A stretch of 64,000 nt of DNA from Deminuibacter soli (GTDB lineage: Bacteria > Bacteroidota > Bacteroidia > Chitinophagales > Chitinophagaceae): assembly GCF_003412455.1 (NCBI RefSeq), contig NZ_QTJU01000004.1, positions 310,001 through 374,000 on the forward strand, written 5' to 3'. Shown here piece by piece: positions 18,731-26,649 of the stretch. Each line of letters opens with the position of its first letter. Positions within the stretch are counted from its first letter, which is position 1. Under the pieces are notes generated by a model. It was not told the DNA's origin. It saw only the letters and a program-made list of their open reading frames with translations, and searched no databases. A program made the translations under genes and the position numbers.

Positions 18731-20389
18731 ATGGAGAAACCAATCATATTTACCATTGATGATGACCGGCACGTGCTGAGTGCCATTAGCAGGGATTTGA
18801 AAAGCAAGTATGGTAAAACATACCGCATACTGAGCACCACATCGGCCAGTGAAGCGTTGAGCAGTTTGCTTGACCTGAAGAACAAGAGCGAAACAGTAGC
18901 CATGTTTGTGAGTGACCAGCGTATGCCTGAAATGGAAGGTGTTGCGTTTCTCGAAAAGGCAAGGCAGTTTTATCCCGAAGCAAAAAAGGTATTGCTTACT
19001 GCCTATTCTGATACCGATGCAGCTATTAAAGCCATTAACCAGGTAAGCCTGGATTATTATCTCATGAAACCATGGGATCCGCCGGAAGAAAAGATGTTTC
19101 CTGCATTGAATGAACTGCTCGACGACTGGCAGCACGATTACAAACCGGCTTACCGTGGTATAAAGCTGCTGGGTTACCAGTTTTCACCCAAGTCGCACGA
19201 GATTAAGAATTTCCTGGCAGGCAACCTGATGCCGTACCAATGGATAGATGCACGTGGCGAAGAAGGCAAACAGCTGGCTGCACTGAACGGCATTGAACCA
19301 GGCGAATTGCCTGCTGTTGTTTTTGAAGATGGCGTGGTGCTTAAAACACCTGCATTGCGCGATATAGCTACGCATATCGGTCTTAACTCACAGGTGAAGA
19401 ACGAAGTGTACGATGTGGTGATTATTGGTGCTGGTCCGGCAGGGCTGGCTGCAGCCGTGTATGGTGCATCTGAAGGTTTGAAAACATTGTTGATCGAAAG
19501 CCGTTACCCGGGCGGGCAGGCAGGCACCAGTTCACGCATAGAAAACTACCTTGGTTTCCCGAGCGGTTTAAGCGGCGCCGATTTAACACGCAGGGCAATT
19601 AGCCAGGCCACACGTTTTGGTGCAGAGCTGTTGTCGCCACAAACCGTTGCTGCTATTGAGTTGAAGGAGGGATATAAGATTTTGTCGCTGGCCGATAATA
19701 CCACGGTGAACACCCGCGCAGTGGTAATTACCAGCGGTGTGGATTACCGCAAACTAGAAACAAAAGGGATTGGCGATTTCACCGGTGCAGGCATTTATTA
19801 CGGCGCTGCCACTACAGAAGCAGCATCGTGTAAAGGCCGGGCAGTATACATACTGGGTGGCGGCAATTCAGCAGGGCAGGGCGCTATGTATCTTTCAAAA
19901 TTTGCGAAAGAAGTATACATCATTATCCGCAAGCCTGATTTAACCGCTACCATGTCGGCCTACCTGATTGACCAGATTAACGGCACATCCAATATCACGA
20001 TATTGTCTCATACAGAGATTGTGGAAGCGCGTGGCGACCAAAGTTTGAAAGAGCTAGAGTTGATTGATACGCAAACAAAGTCCACCCGTACGGTAGAAGC
20101 AGATGCATTGTATATCTTCATCGGTGCAAAGCCTTTTACCGAATGGATTTGTGAGCATGTGATCAAAGATGAAAAGGGTTTCCTGGAAACAGGGCGCGAC
20201 CTGGTGGGCCGTGATTCCTTTAAAAGCTTATGGAAGCTGGAACGTGACCCCTATATGCTGGAAACCAGCTGTCCCGGCATATTTGCAGCAGGTGATGTGC
20301 GTGCAGGCGCTATGAACCGCGTGGCATCTGCAGTGGGTGAAGGGTCTATGGCAATCAGTTTTGTACACAAGTATCTGGCAGAAGTATAA
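18731..20389 (+). CDS. Receiver domain fused to thioredoxin-reductase-like FAD oxidoreductase
   Basis: A 552-residue fusion. Residues 1-130 are a CheY-type receiver (IDDDRH, phospho-Asp D62 in SDQRMPEMEG, Lys in LMKPWDPPEE). Residues about 140-218 resemble a thioredoxin/glutaredoxin fold without a CxxC. Residues about 225-550 form a TrxR-like flavoprotein with an FAD site (IIGAGPAGLA, 231-240), an NAD(P)H site (ILGGGNSAGQGA, 374-385) and the C-terminal FAD motif (FAAGDVRAGAMNR). The usual CxxC disulfide is replaced by GAATTEAASC, leaving only one Cys near that position, so classical thioredoxin reduction is unlikely. Phosphorylation by the upstream cNMP kinase may control electron transfer. 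It is followed 12 bp later by the UBP zinc-finger gene. Confidence 0.93.
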   Translation: MEKPIIFTIDDDRHVLSAISRDLKSKYGKTYRILSTTSASEALSSLLDLKNKSETVAMFVSDQRMPEMEGVAFLEKARQFYPEAKKVLLTAYSDTDAAIKAINQVSLDYYLMKPWDPPEEKMFPALNELLDDWQHDYKPAYRGIKLLGYQFSPKSHEIKNFLAGNLMPYQWIDARGEEGKQLAALNGIEPGELPAVVFEDGVVLKTPALRDIATHIGLNSQVKNEVYDVVIIGAGPAGLAAAVYGASEGLKTLLIESRYPGGQAGTSSRIENYLGFPSGLSGADLTRRAISQATRFGAELLSPQTVAAIELKEGYKILSLADNTTVNTRAVVITSGVDYRKLETKGIGDFTGAGIYYGAATTEAASCKGRAVYILGGGNSAGQGAMYLSKFAKEVYIIIRKPDLTATMSAYLIDQINGTSNITILSHTEIVEARGDQSLKELELIDTQTKSTRTVEADALYIFIGAKPFTEWICEHVIKDEKGFLETGRDLVGRDSFKSLWKLERDPYMLETSCPGIFAAGDVRAGAMNRVASAVGEGSMAISFVHKYLAEV

Positions 20390-20401
20390 AACAATTATCC
20401 T

Positions 20402-20668
20402 ATGGCAATTTGTGAAGATATTCAGCAACTGGGTGAGCTGAAGCAACCCAAAAAACACGAATGCGAAATATGTGTAAAGAACGGCGGGCGCTGGGTGCAT
20501 TTGCGCACCTGCCAAACCTGCGGCGTTACGCTGTGTTGCGACGATTCGCCTATGAAGCATATGAGTGCTCATTTTCATGCAACAGGACACCCGGTGATTA
20601 TTTCAGCCGAGCCTGGGGAAAAGTGGATATGGTGTTATGCGCATGAGAGCTTTGCGGGATATGAATAG
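20402..20668 (+). CDS. UBP-type zinc-finger protein
   Basis: An 88-residue protein that is essentially one ZnF_UBP domain. It contains Cys/His ligands in HECEICVKNGGRW, LRTCQTCGVTLCCDD, and the His-rich MKHMSAHFHATGHP segment, and an aromatic tail (EKWIWCYAHE). In eukaryotes this fold binds the free C-terminus of ubiquitin. Bacterial versions are often encoded near thioredoxin-reductase-like flavoproteins and cNMP domains, which is exactly the context here (12 bp after the fusion gene). The finger may bind the C-terminus of a partner or serve as a redox-sensitive zinc switch; both are inference. It ends the operon. Confidence 0.9.
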   Translation: MAICEDIQQLGELKQPKKHECEICVKNGGRWVHLRTCQTCGVTLCCDDSPMKHMSAHFHATGHPVIISAEPGEKWIWCYAHESFAGYE

Positions 20669-20790
20669 TGAGTGAAGGTAGAGCCGGTGAATAGTCAATA
20701 GTGAATGAACGAAGCATGTTTCTTTCGTAAGTCGTGAGTGATGTTAGTGCGTTTGTTGGGAAACCAAATAGACGATAGTGAGTGAATGGA
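20669..20790. repeat. Dispersed intergenic repeat tract
   Basis: Runs of GTGAATAGTGAAT-type sequence fill this gap. The 25 bases at 20682-20706 are identical to 43180-43204, far away in another gap, and the surrounding bases (GTGAGTGA units) recur near 41270-41350 and 43146-43180. Confidence 0.65.
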
Positions 20791-20816
20791 TGAAGCGAAG
20801 TGTTCTGCGGTGTTTT

Positions 20817-21644
20817 TTATTCGAAGAAGATACGCACGGTCTGGTAAAACCATTTGTTTTGCAAGGCCGTGTTTTGTTGATGCATGGATTCGGTGAAGCC
20901 CTGCAGGCCGAAGAGACCGGCCATATTGCCTTTGCTGATGGCTATTTCCAGGTAGCCTGCTGAATTAAACCAGGCCAGCTTTTCGCCGGGTGCGGCCTCG
21001 CTGTAATTGGCGCTGAGTTTATCGATGATCTCGTTGCGGGTAAATACAATTTTAAATTTGCGGCCCTTGCGCTGCTCATTGAACTCTTCCCGTGTAATAT
21101 TCACCACTACATTTTCGAAGTTGTCGATAAAAATGATCTGGCCTTCCATCCAGTCAGGCCCGATGGTAGAGCGCAGCGGGTATTTTTCTTCGATGGCCAC
21201 ATGGGTGTTGCCGAGTGAATGAAGGGCAGTACCCTGGCTTAGTTTGTTTAATGCCGCCGCAACGGGTTGTGTGCACTGCAGCACGCCTAAATTATCCTGT
21301 TGCGGAATAGACAGGGCAATCATGCCCGGTGGCCTGGTACCGGTAATCATGGTGAGAATACCGTTGTCGGGGCATACCAGCCACTGGTTGTTGAAAGGTG
21401 CTATAAGCATGTGCTGTGGTGATGTTTCGAACAGGTTCACCAGCACAATGTGCATGCTGTTATCGGGAAAATGCCGGTAGGCACTGGTACAGATATAGGC
21501 AGCCTGCAAATAATTGAAAGGCGATAAAGTATGGGTAATATCCACAATAGTGAACGAAGGGTTTACAGAAAGTAACTGCCCCTTAATAGCGCCTACTATG
21601 TAATCGTTTTGGCCAATATCTGTTGTGAGTGTAATTATGGGCAT
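20817..21644 (-). CDS. SAM hydroxide adenosyltransferase (DUF62 family)
   Basis: A 275-residue member of the DUF62/SAM hydrolase family, related to fluorinase and chlorinase. The N-terminal signature ITLTTDIGQNDYIVGAIKG carries the conserved Asp and the SAM-ribose contacts. IVDITHTLSPFN and LVCPDNGILT follow, and the C-terminal beta domain includes IFIDNFENVVVNIT. The family converts S-adenosylmethionine and water to adenosine and methionine; the physiological role is unclear. It is probably a cytoplasmic trimer. It lies 24 bp downstream of an SDR gene on the same strand, so the two may be cotranscribed, but no pathway link is apparent. Confidence 0.9.
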   Translation of the reverse strand: MPIITLTTDIGQNDYIVGAIKGQLLSVNPSFTIVDITHTLSPFNYLQAAYICTSAYRHFPDNSMHIVLVNLFETSPQHMLIAPFNNQWLVCPDNGILTMITGTRPPGMIALSIPQQDNLGVLQCTQPVAAALNKLSQGTALHSLGNTHVAIEEKYPLRSTIGPDWMEGQIIFIDNFENVVVNITREEFNEQRKGRKFKIVFTRNEIIDKLSANYSEAAPGEKLAWFNSAGYLEIAISKGNMAGLFGLQGFTESMHQQNTALQNKWFYQTVRIFFE

Positions 21645-21668
21645 CGATAAAAACGAGCAAAGATGGTG

Positions 21669-22475
21669 TTATTTAACCAGTTCACCGTTTTTAAAGTAGA
21701 ATTTTCTCACGAGCTTATCAGCCAGTGCAGGGAAAAACCGGTTCATAAACACGGTTTGTTTGCCTGTGGAAGTAAGCACCAGCGTGCGTTTGCGCTTTTC
21801 AATAGCATGCAGTGTATGCACGGCACATTCTTCGGCACTCATCATCTTGCCTTCATTCATCAGTGATTCTGCCTGCGGAAGCGCGTCTTTGTTTAAAGCC
21901 ACGTTGCGGATATTGGAAGCGGTAAAGCCAGGGCATACCCACATTACATGCACACCACGGTCGAGCAGCTCTGTGCGCAGCGATTCCATCCAGCCGTTTA
22001 CGGCGAATTTGGAAGCAGAATAACCGCTGCGGCCCGGCAGTCCGCGGTAACCCGCAATAGACGACATGCCTACAATGGTGCCTTTGCTGGCAATGATATA
22101 GGGAAGGGCAAACTTGGTGCAATACACCGTGCCCCAGAAGTTAACATCCATTACCTGGCGTATGGTTGACAGCTCAGATTCTTCAAACAGCGCGCGCATG
22201 GAGATACCGGCGTTGTTGATTAAAATGTCTATGGTGCCGTATACGCGAACTACTTCATCGATAAATTGCTGGCAGTCGTGTTCATTGCTCACATCGGTTG
22301 CGTGTACAATAAAAGCCTTGCCTGAATATTGCTTCTGCAACTGGTACAGTTTATCATAATTTCTGCCGCAGGTGGCCACTTTAGCGCCTTCCTGCAATAA
22401 GCTGTCAACCAACGCACGTCCAATTCCTTCAGAACCGCCTGTAACAACCACCACTTTATCAGTGAAATATCCCAT
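21669..22475 (-). CDS. Short-chain dehydrogenase/reductase (SDR)
   Basis: A 268-residue classical SDR. The NAD(P)-binding TGGSEGIGRALVD glycine motif is near residue 12, followed by the NNAGIS motif and the catalytic Ser/Tyr/Lys set (SSIAGYRGLPGRSGYSASKFAV). Arg in the CGRNYDK segment after beta-2 suggests NADPH preference. The C-terminal region (FMNRFFPALADKLVRKFYFK) is hydrophobic/basic, as in SDRs acting on lipids or sphingoid-like substrates. The substrate cannot be deduced. It is divergent from the Tat-exported GH5 gene, with a gap of about 105 bp. Confidence 0.92.
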   Translation of the reverse strand: MGYFTDKVVVVTGGSEGIGRALVDSLLQEGAKVATCGRNYDKLYQLQKQYSGKAFIVHATDVSNEHDCQQFIDEVVRVYGTIDILINNAGISMRALFEESELSTIRQVMDVNFWGTVYCTKFALPYIIASKGTIVGMSSIAGYRGLPGRSGYSASKFAVNGWMESLRTELLDRGVHVMWVCPGFTASNIRNVALNKDALPQAESLMNEGKMMSAEECAVHTLHAIEKRKRTLVLTSTGKQTVFMNRFFPALADKLVRKFYFKNGELVK

Positions 22476-22581
22476 AGAAACGATTTATGCAACAAAAATA
22501 GTACTTCTCCCCGGCAATCCGTGCATCTGTTTGGCACTCAGTTGTATTCGATATATTTACGTAACCAAACCATTGCCCCGT

Positions 22582-23718
22582 ATGCAACGAAGGTCTTTTA
22601 TTAAAAACACCGCCCTGGCTGCAATGGCTGCAGGCATAGCCGGTTCAGACAGTCTGGCCGCCGGCCAGCAGGCAAACAAACTGCCGCAATGGAAGGGGTT
22701 TAACCTGACCGATTTTAATACGCCTGACCCCTCCAAACCCAGGCATGATACCCCGGAAGCGTATTTCCAGTGGATGCAGGACTGGGGCTTTAATTTTGTT
22801 CGCCTCCCTGTTGCGTACCCGTATTACCTGCGGTACGACCGATCTAAAAACATTACCCCGGATGAGGTTTACCAAACCGATGAACAGCAGATCAATAAAA
22901 TTGAAACACTGGTACACCTGGCCCATAAATACAACATGCATGTAAGTCTGAACCTGCACCGCGCGCCCGGTTATTGCATCAACGCAGGTTTTGAAGAACC
23001 TTACCACCTGTGGACAGACCAGGCTGCCCTGGATGCCTTTTGTTTTCACTGGGGCATGTGGGCCAAACGTTTTAAAAACACCGGCACTGCCAAACTCAGT
23101 TTTGACCTGGTGAACGAACCGAGTATGCGGAAGGACATGAATGACCAGCACTCACCCGGCGGACCGGTACCCGGCGATTTATATTACAAAGTGGCAAAGG
23201 CTGCCGTTGCGGCCATACACCATGAAAACAGCGAACGCATCATTATAGCAGATGGCAACAATGGCGGCAGCCTGGTAATTCCCGAGCTTGCATCGCTGCC
23301 GGTAGCGCAAAGTTGCCGGGGATATAACCCGCATGCCATATCGCATTATAAGGCGCCCTGGGCAAGCAGTGACCCTGAGCATATGCCTGTGCCTGCCTGG
23401 CCTGGTATGGCTGGTAACAAACCCATGAACAGGGAAGTACTGGAAGCATTTTACCAGCCATGGATAGAGCTGATGAAAAGCGGAACCGGTGTGCATTGCG
23501 GTGAATGCGGCGCCTGGAAGAAAACACCGCATGCTGTATTTCTGGCATGGTTTAACGATGTGCTGGATATACTTTCTTCCAATAAGATCGGCTTTGCCTT
23601 ATGGGAATTCTCGGGCGATTTCGGCATCCTTGATTCGGGCAGAACAGATGTGGCATATGAGAACTGGCAGGGCCATTTACTGGACAGGAAGCTGCTTTCG
23701 CTGCTGCAGAAATATTAA
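22582..23718 (+). CDS. Tat-exported glycoside hydrolase family 5
   Basis: About 378 residues from the ATG at 22582, which begins a twin-arginine signal (MQRRSFIKNTALAAMAAG). The longer frame upstream reads through the divergent promoter region and is not credible. The TIM barrel shows NFVRLPVAYPYY, SLNLHRAPGYC, the acid/base Glu in DLVNEPS, YNPHAISHYKAP and the nucleophile Glu in VHCGECGAW. GH5-type cellulase/endoglucanase features are clear, but substrate is unknown. Use of the Tat route is notable, since it exports folded proteins; the other GH5 genes here carry ordinary Sec signals. A tRNA-Lys promoter lies about 80 bp downstream. Confidence 0.92.
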   Translation: MQRRSFIKNTALAAMAAGIAGSDSLAAGQQANKLPQWKGFNLTDFNTPDPSKPRHDTPEAYFQWMQDWGFNFVRLPVAYPYYLRYDRSKNITPDEVYQTDEQQINKIETLVHLAHKYNMHVSLNLHRAPGYCINAGFEEPYHLWTDQAALDAFCFHWGMWAKRFKNTGTAKLSFDLVNEPSMRKDMNDQHSPGGPVPGDLYYKVAKAAVAAIHHENSERIIIADGNNGGSLVIPELASLPVAQSCRGYNPHAISHYKAPWASSDPEHMPVPAWPGMAGNKPMNREVLEAFYQPWIELMKSGTGVHCGECGAWKKTPHAVFLAWFNDVLDILSSNKIGFALWEFSGDFGILDSGRTDVAYENWQGHLLDRKLLSLLQKY

Positions 23719-23797
23719 TAGGCAGATGGCTGAATCATCGATACTGATTGAGTTTCAGCAGATGTGCGCTATTTTTTTTGAAAAAAAACTTTGAAAA

Positions 23798-23828
23798 TTT
23801 GGTTCGAAAGAGAGAAATGTTATCTTTG
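23798..23828 (+). promoter_or_regulatory. Bacteroidota-type promoter of tRNA-Lys (copy 1)
   Basis: TTTG at 23798-23801 (-33 element) and TATCTTTG at 23821-23828 (-7 element, TAnnTTTG) are separated by 19 bases, the consensus spacing for the primary sigma factor of Bacteroidota. It lies about 53 bp before the mature tRNA. Confidence 0.8.
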
Positions 23829-23880
23829 CACTCCCAAAACAAACAAGGGTATCACAAAATGCCCGGTTTACACAGGGAAT

Positions 23881-23953
23881 GATTTCGTAGCTCAGTTGGT
23901 AGAGCAATACACTTTTAATGTATGGGTCCTGGGTTCGAGTCCCAGCGGAATCA
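23881..23953 (+). tRNA. tRNA-Lys (anticodon TTT), copy 1
   Basis: A 73-nt cloverleaf. The acceptor stem is GATTTCG/CGGAATC with discriminator A, the D-arm contains GCTCAGTTGGTAGAGC, the anticodon loop CTTTTAA reads TTT, and the T-arm is CTGGG-TTCGAGT-CCCAG. The CCA is not encoded. It is identical to the copy at 52068. The AT-rich island starts just after its terminator. Confidence 0.97.
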
Positions 23954-23959
23954 CTTAAG

Positions 23960-23989
23960 AAAAGCTTCAACGTAAGTCGAAGCTTTTTT
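23960..23989 (+). terminator. Terminator of tRNA-Lys copy 1
   Basis: The stem AAAAGCTTC (23960-23968) / GAAGCTTTT (23979-23987) is followed by T residues, a few bases after the tRNA. It marks the last sequence that clearly belongs to the backbone. Confidence 0.8.
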
Positions 23990-24296
23990 ATTTTCCACTG
24001 TATTTCAGTGTCTTTATGCTTTTCTATTTCACCTCAGTCGCTCTCATAATTAGAGTTATGCCAAATCGAACTCTTTTCGCACTTCACGATTAGAACTTTA
24101 CTAGGTTAATAATCAGATTACTACTCCTTATTTATTGTAATTTTTTGTTGGCAAAAGCTTCTTGTACCAATGGGGTAATCTGTTGGGACTCGAACTCCAT
24201 TATTTACAAGTACCAGTGGCGATTTGATACCCATAGTCTACTGAAAATTAATCAATGAAACCATATTTTTAAGAAAACCTACTATTTAAGGAAACT
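23990..24296. other. AT-rich non-coding left end of the island
   Basis: The base composition drops sharply to AT-rich after the tRNA terminator. I see no ORF with support and no recognisable attachment-site repeat of the tRNA 3' end. Confidence 0.4.
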
Positions 24297-24533
24297 TCAG
24301 CCAAAACATCGAACTCGCTTTGTGGCATTGAAATCAGCATCATTTGTTAGCTCATTATAGAAATATTTGCTTTCTGCATCATATTCAAAACAGACTTGCG
24401 TTTTTGGATTTTCACTAATATTTTCATGGCCAAAGACCTTTGCCCCAATCATTGTATTGGTTATATCATTTAAAGCACTTTGAAATGTTTTATCACCTGG
24501 AACAATCTTATCCTTTAATATAAGTCTGATCAT
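24297..24533 (-). CDS. Hypothetical protein (78 aa) downstream of broken recombinase
   Basis: A 78-residue protein (MIRLILKDKIVPGDK start) with no recognised family and no membrane segment. It begins just after the recombinase remnant, so it may be a real small gene or an accidental frame in decayed mobile DNA. AT-rich codon use matches the island rather than the flanks. It is low-confidence. Confidence 0.35.
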   Translation of the reverse strand: MIRLILKDKIVPGDKTFQSALNDITNTMIGAKVFGHENISENPKTQVCFEYDAESKYFYNELTNDADFNATKRVRCFG

Positions 24534-24540
24534 TTTTACT

Positions 24541-25504
24541 TTCTTTCAAAAGGTAGCTTTAAAAAGAGTTGAACCATACGAAGAAGTTGAGGCATCTCTT
24601 TGTCAATATCTTTTCGCAAGCCTATTATATCCAATGCTACCTGTTGAAGCTCGTTGCCCATTGAGTTAATCCTTGTTTCGCAATCAAACTTTATAACGCA
24701 AAGCCTTCTTCATCGATTTCACCTCTTAGGAGTAATTCTTTTGCTTTGATTGATCTATCGAAAGGTGTTCTAAGCTTTTGTGACCTGATGTTGTTTTATA
24801 GCATACTCCTTTTGACCCGACTTATAGTATTTTTTTATAATGATTCGGAATAAACTGATGATAATCTCAGGCAGAATAAAACCTTTAAGAAATTTCATAA
24901 ACTGGTCGTCTATTTTACTCGCCCTGATTCTGAATTTGCACCCGTTATAACAGTGATAGTATGCATAGTAGCTTTTACTTCCTTTGGAGACGCTTCCTGT
25001 AAGCACCCTGCAACACCCAGGGCATATAAATACGCCCCGGAAGGGGAAGTGAATATTTTTACTCTTAGGAATGATCTTTTTAGTCTGCCCTCTAACACCG
25101 ATTGCACTCTCTACTTCCGAAACAGCAAGGTATAATGCGAGACCAGTTTGTTTTCAGGGATACTCAAATCAAGCATCTGTTCGATTGCCTGCACTTCGAT
25201 ACACATTTGCTTCAAATAAGCAATCATGTAATAAGAATCTCCTGCATTTCTACTGAACCGATCCCACGTGTAAATAATACCAAATCTGGCCGTTCTGACT
25301 TTTGTGATTGAAAGATTTTAGCATACTTTTCCATTCTGGTCTGTAGAATGTTTTTGCTGAGTGGTCTTCACGAATGATTTGAAACACTGAGATATTATTT
25401 ACCTCACAGTACTGAATCAAACGATCTTCTTGGTTTTTAATTGAATAGCCCTTAATGGCCCGCTCATCCGTACTGACACGAATGTAGAGAATGGCTGTTG
25501 ACAT
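24541..25504 (-). pseudogene. Large serine recombinase, decayed
   Basis: Pieces of one recombinase occur in order on the minus strand in different frames. The catalytic N-terminus (AILYIRVSTDERAIKGYS, with the nucleophile Ser) begins at 25504 and continues to EDHSAKTF. After frameshifts near 25290 and 25273 come WDRFSRNAGDSYYMIAYLK and EQMLDLSIPENK. A further shift near 25150 leads to a shortened middle that joins directly to the zinc-ribbon (VFICPGCCRVLTGSVSKGSK ... YYHCYNGCKFRIR) near 25050-24930. The C-terminal coiled-coil fragments (KAKELLLRGEIDEE, then in another frame KFDCETRINSMGNEL) run to about 24541. Internal deletion plus at least four frameshifts make it inactive. It was probably the integrase that brought in the defence-like operon. 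Confidence 0.85.
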
Positions 25505-25587
25505 AGCTTTCTCATAATAACGCAAAAGTTATATATGAGAATGTTCGGAATAGTCAAGTAAATTGGAATAATACCTTAACAAAGGAG

Positions 25588-26619
25588 TTAAGAATTTGCA
25601 GGTCTTCTTGTCAACCGTTTATCTGCCAATGCAAGATACTTCATACCTGACTGGTCAAATATATCTTCTGCTCTTTCAATTTGTAAGGCAGAATAAACTG
25701 CATTTGCAAAACCGGGAAGCCCTACAATAACACCTCCTAAAGTTCCTGCTGTCGCTAATCCCACGCCAGCCCCGATAATACCGCATACCGTTCCATAGAA
25801 TATTTTTCCAAATTTATTTTCATTCATTTTAGCTGATAATTCTTCTTTTCTTAGTTTGAGTTCATTGATTGTTTCCACAAATAATGGCGTACCTTCTTCA
25901 ATAGCCGGATTTAACACAATGAGTTCAATACAGTTTTTAAACGCTTTTAATATATCGAGGTGTTTTTCTTTAAATTTCTTGAGTTGGGCTAAGTCTAATT
26001 GTTTAGGAAACGGTATCAGTTCATTTAGTATCAGCTCTCTTTTTTCGTTTTGGATTGTAAAAGCTTGAAATTCTTTTTTTGATTCACCAGGTTTGAATCG
26101 TTTTCTAACTGTATCAGTTGTAGGCTGGTATTTAAGCTTACCGCCAATTACGGAAGCCAAAAAATTCATCAGTTCATTAGCCGTTCTTTGTTCTACAATG
26201 TACCATTCTCCATCTTGTCTCACTGCAAGCCCTGCTTGTTCTAACTGATAAAAAATCTCTCCATCAAATTTATCAATATGAATTCTTGGGCCATTCAATG
26301 CAAACTTATCCCGGTGAATTCTTCCAAATTTACCAAGCTGGAATGCATTCAGTCTTTTCTTTAATTTAAAATCCTCACTTTTTATATAGTCAATAAATGG
26401 TGCTGAAATCCTCCAGGGATGCTCTAACACTTCAAGGGGATTTACCGGCTCAACTAATTCCATTCTTACCATATCTTTCATAAACGGGTCGTAATCCTCC
26501 GGATGGTAAAAATATCTTTGAGGAACGATAGAGGCTACTTTGTCATAATACAGTAGCACTCGTTTTGTCCAATCCGTTTGCGGAATATTAATATATGGAT
26601 AGTAAAGTAAATTTTCCAT
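25588..26619 (-). CDS. DUF6236-like protein with Gly-rich hydrophobic segment
   Basis: The last gene of the island operon, 343 residues. The N-terminus (LLYYPYINIPQTDW, then LLYYDKVASIVP) matches the style of proteins usually annotated DUF6236; I give that name with moderate certainty. The middle is charged and helical. Near residues 275-315 lies a Gly/Ala-rich hydrophobic stretch (IIGAGVGLATAGTLGG, then VIVGLPGFANAVYSAL) able to enter a membrane. No enzymatic motif is visible. It follows the HEPN-like gene by 30 bp. In an abortive-infection reading it could be the membrane-damaging effector, but it could instead be a structural or sensor protein. Confidence 0.82.
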   Translation of the reverse strand: MENLLYYPYINIPQTDWTKRVLLYYDKVASIVPQRYFYHPEDYDPFMKDMVRMELVEPVNPLEVLEHPWRISAPFIDYIKSEDFKLKKRLNAFQLGKFGRIHRDKFALNGPRIHIDKFDGEIFYQLEQAGLAVRQDGEWYIVEQRTANELMNFLASVIGGKLKYQPTTDTVRKRFKPGESKKEFQAFTIQNEKRELILNELIPFPKQLDLAQLKKFKEKHLDILKAFKNCIELIVLNPAIEEGTPLFVETINELKLRKEELSAKMNENKFGKIFYGTVCGIIGAGVGLATAGTLGGVIVGLPGFANAVYSALQIERAEDIFDQSGMKYLALADKRLTRRPANS

Positions 26620-26649
26620 AGAAGAATTAATTAAAATTTTTAGAATAGC

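Noticed and set aside
24910-25107. Apparent 65-residue minus-strand ORF
   Set aside because: It is an off-frame reading of the decayed serine recombinase; the zinc-ribbon translation lies in a different frame of the same DNA.
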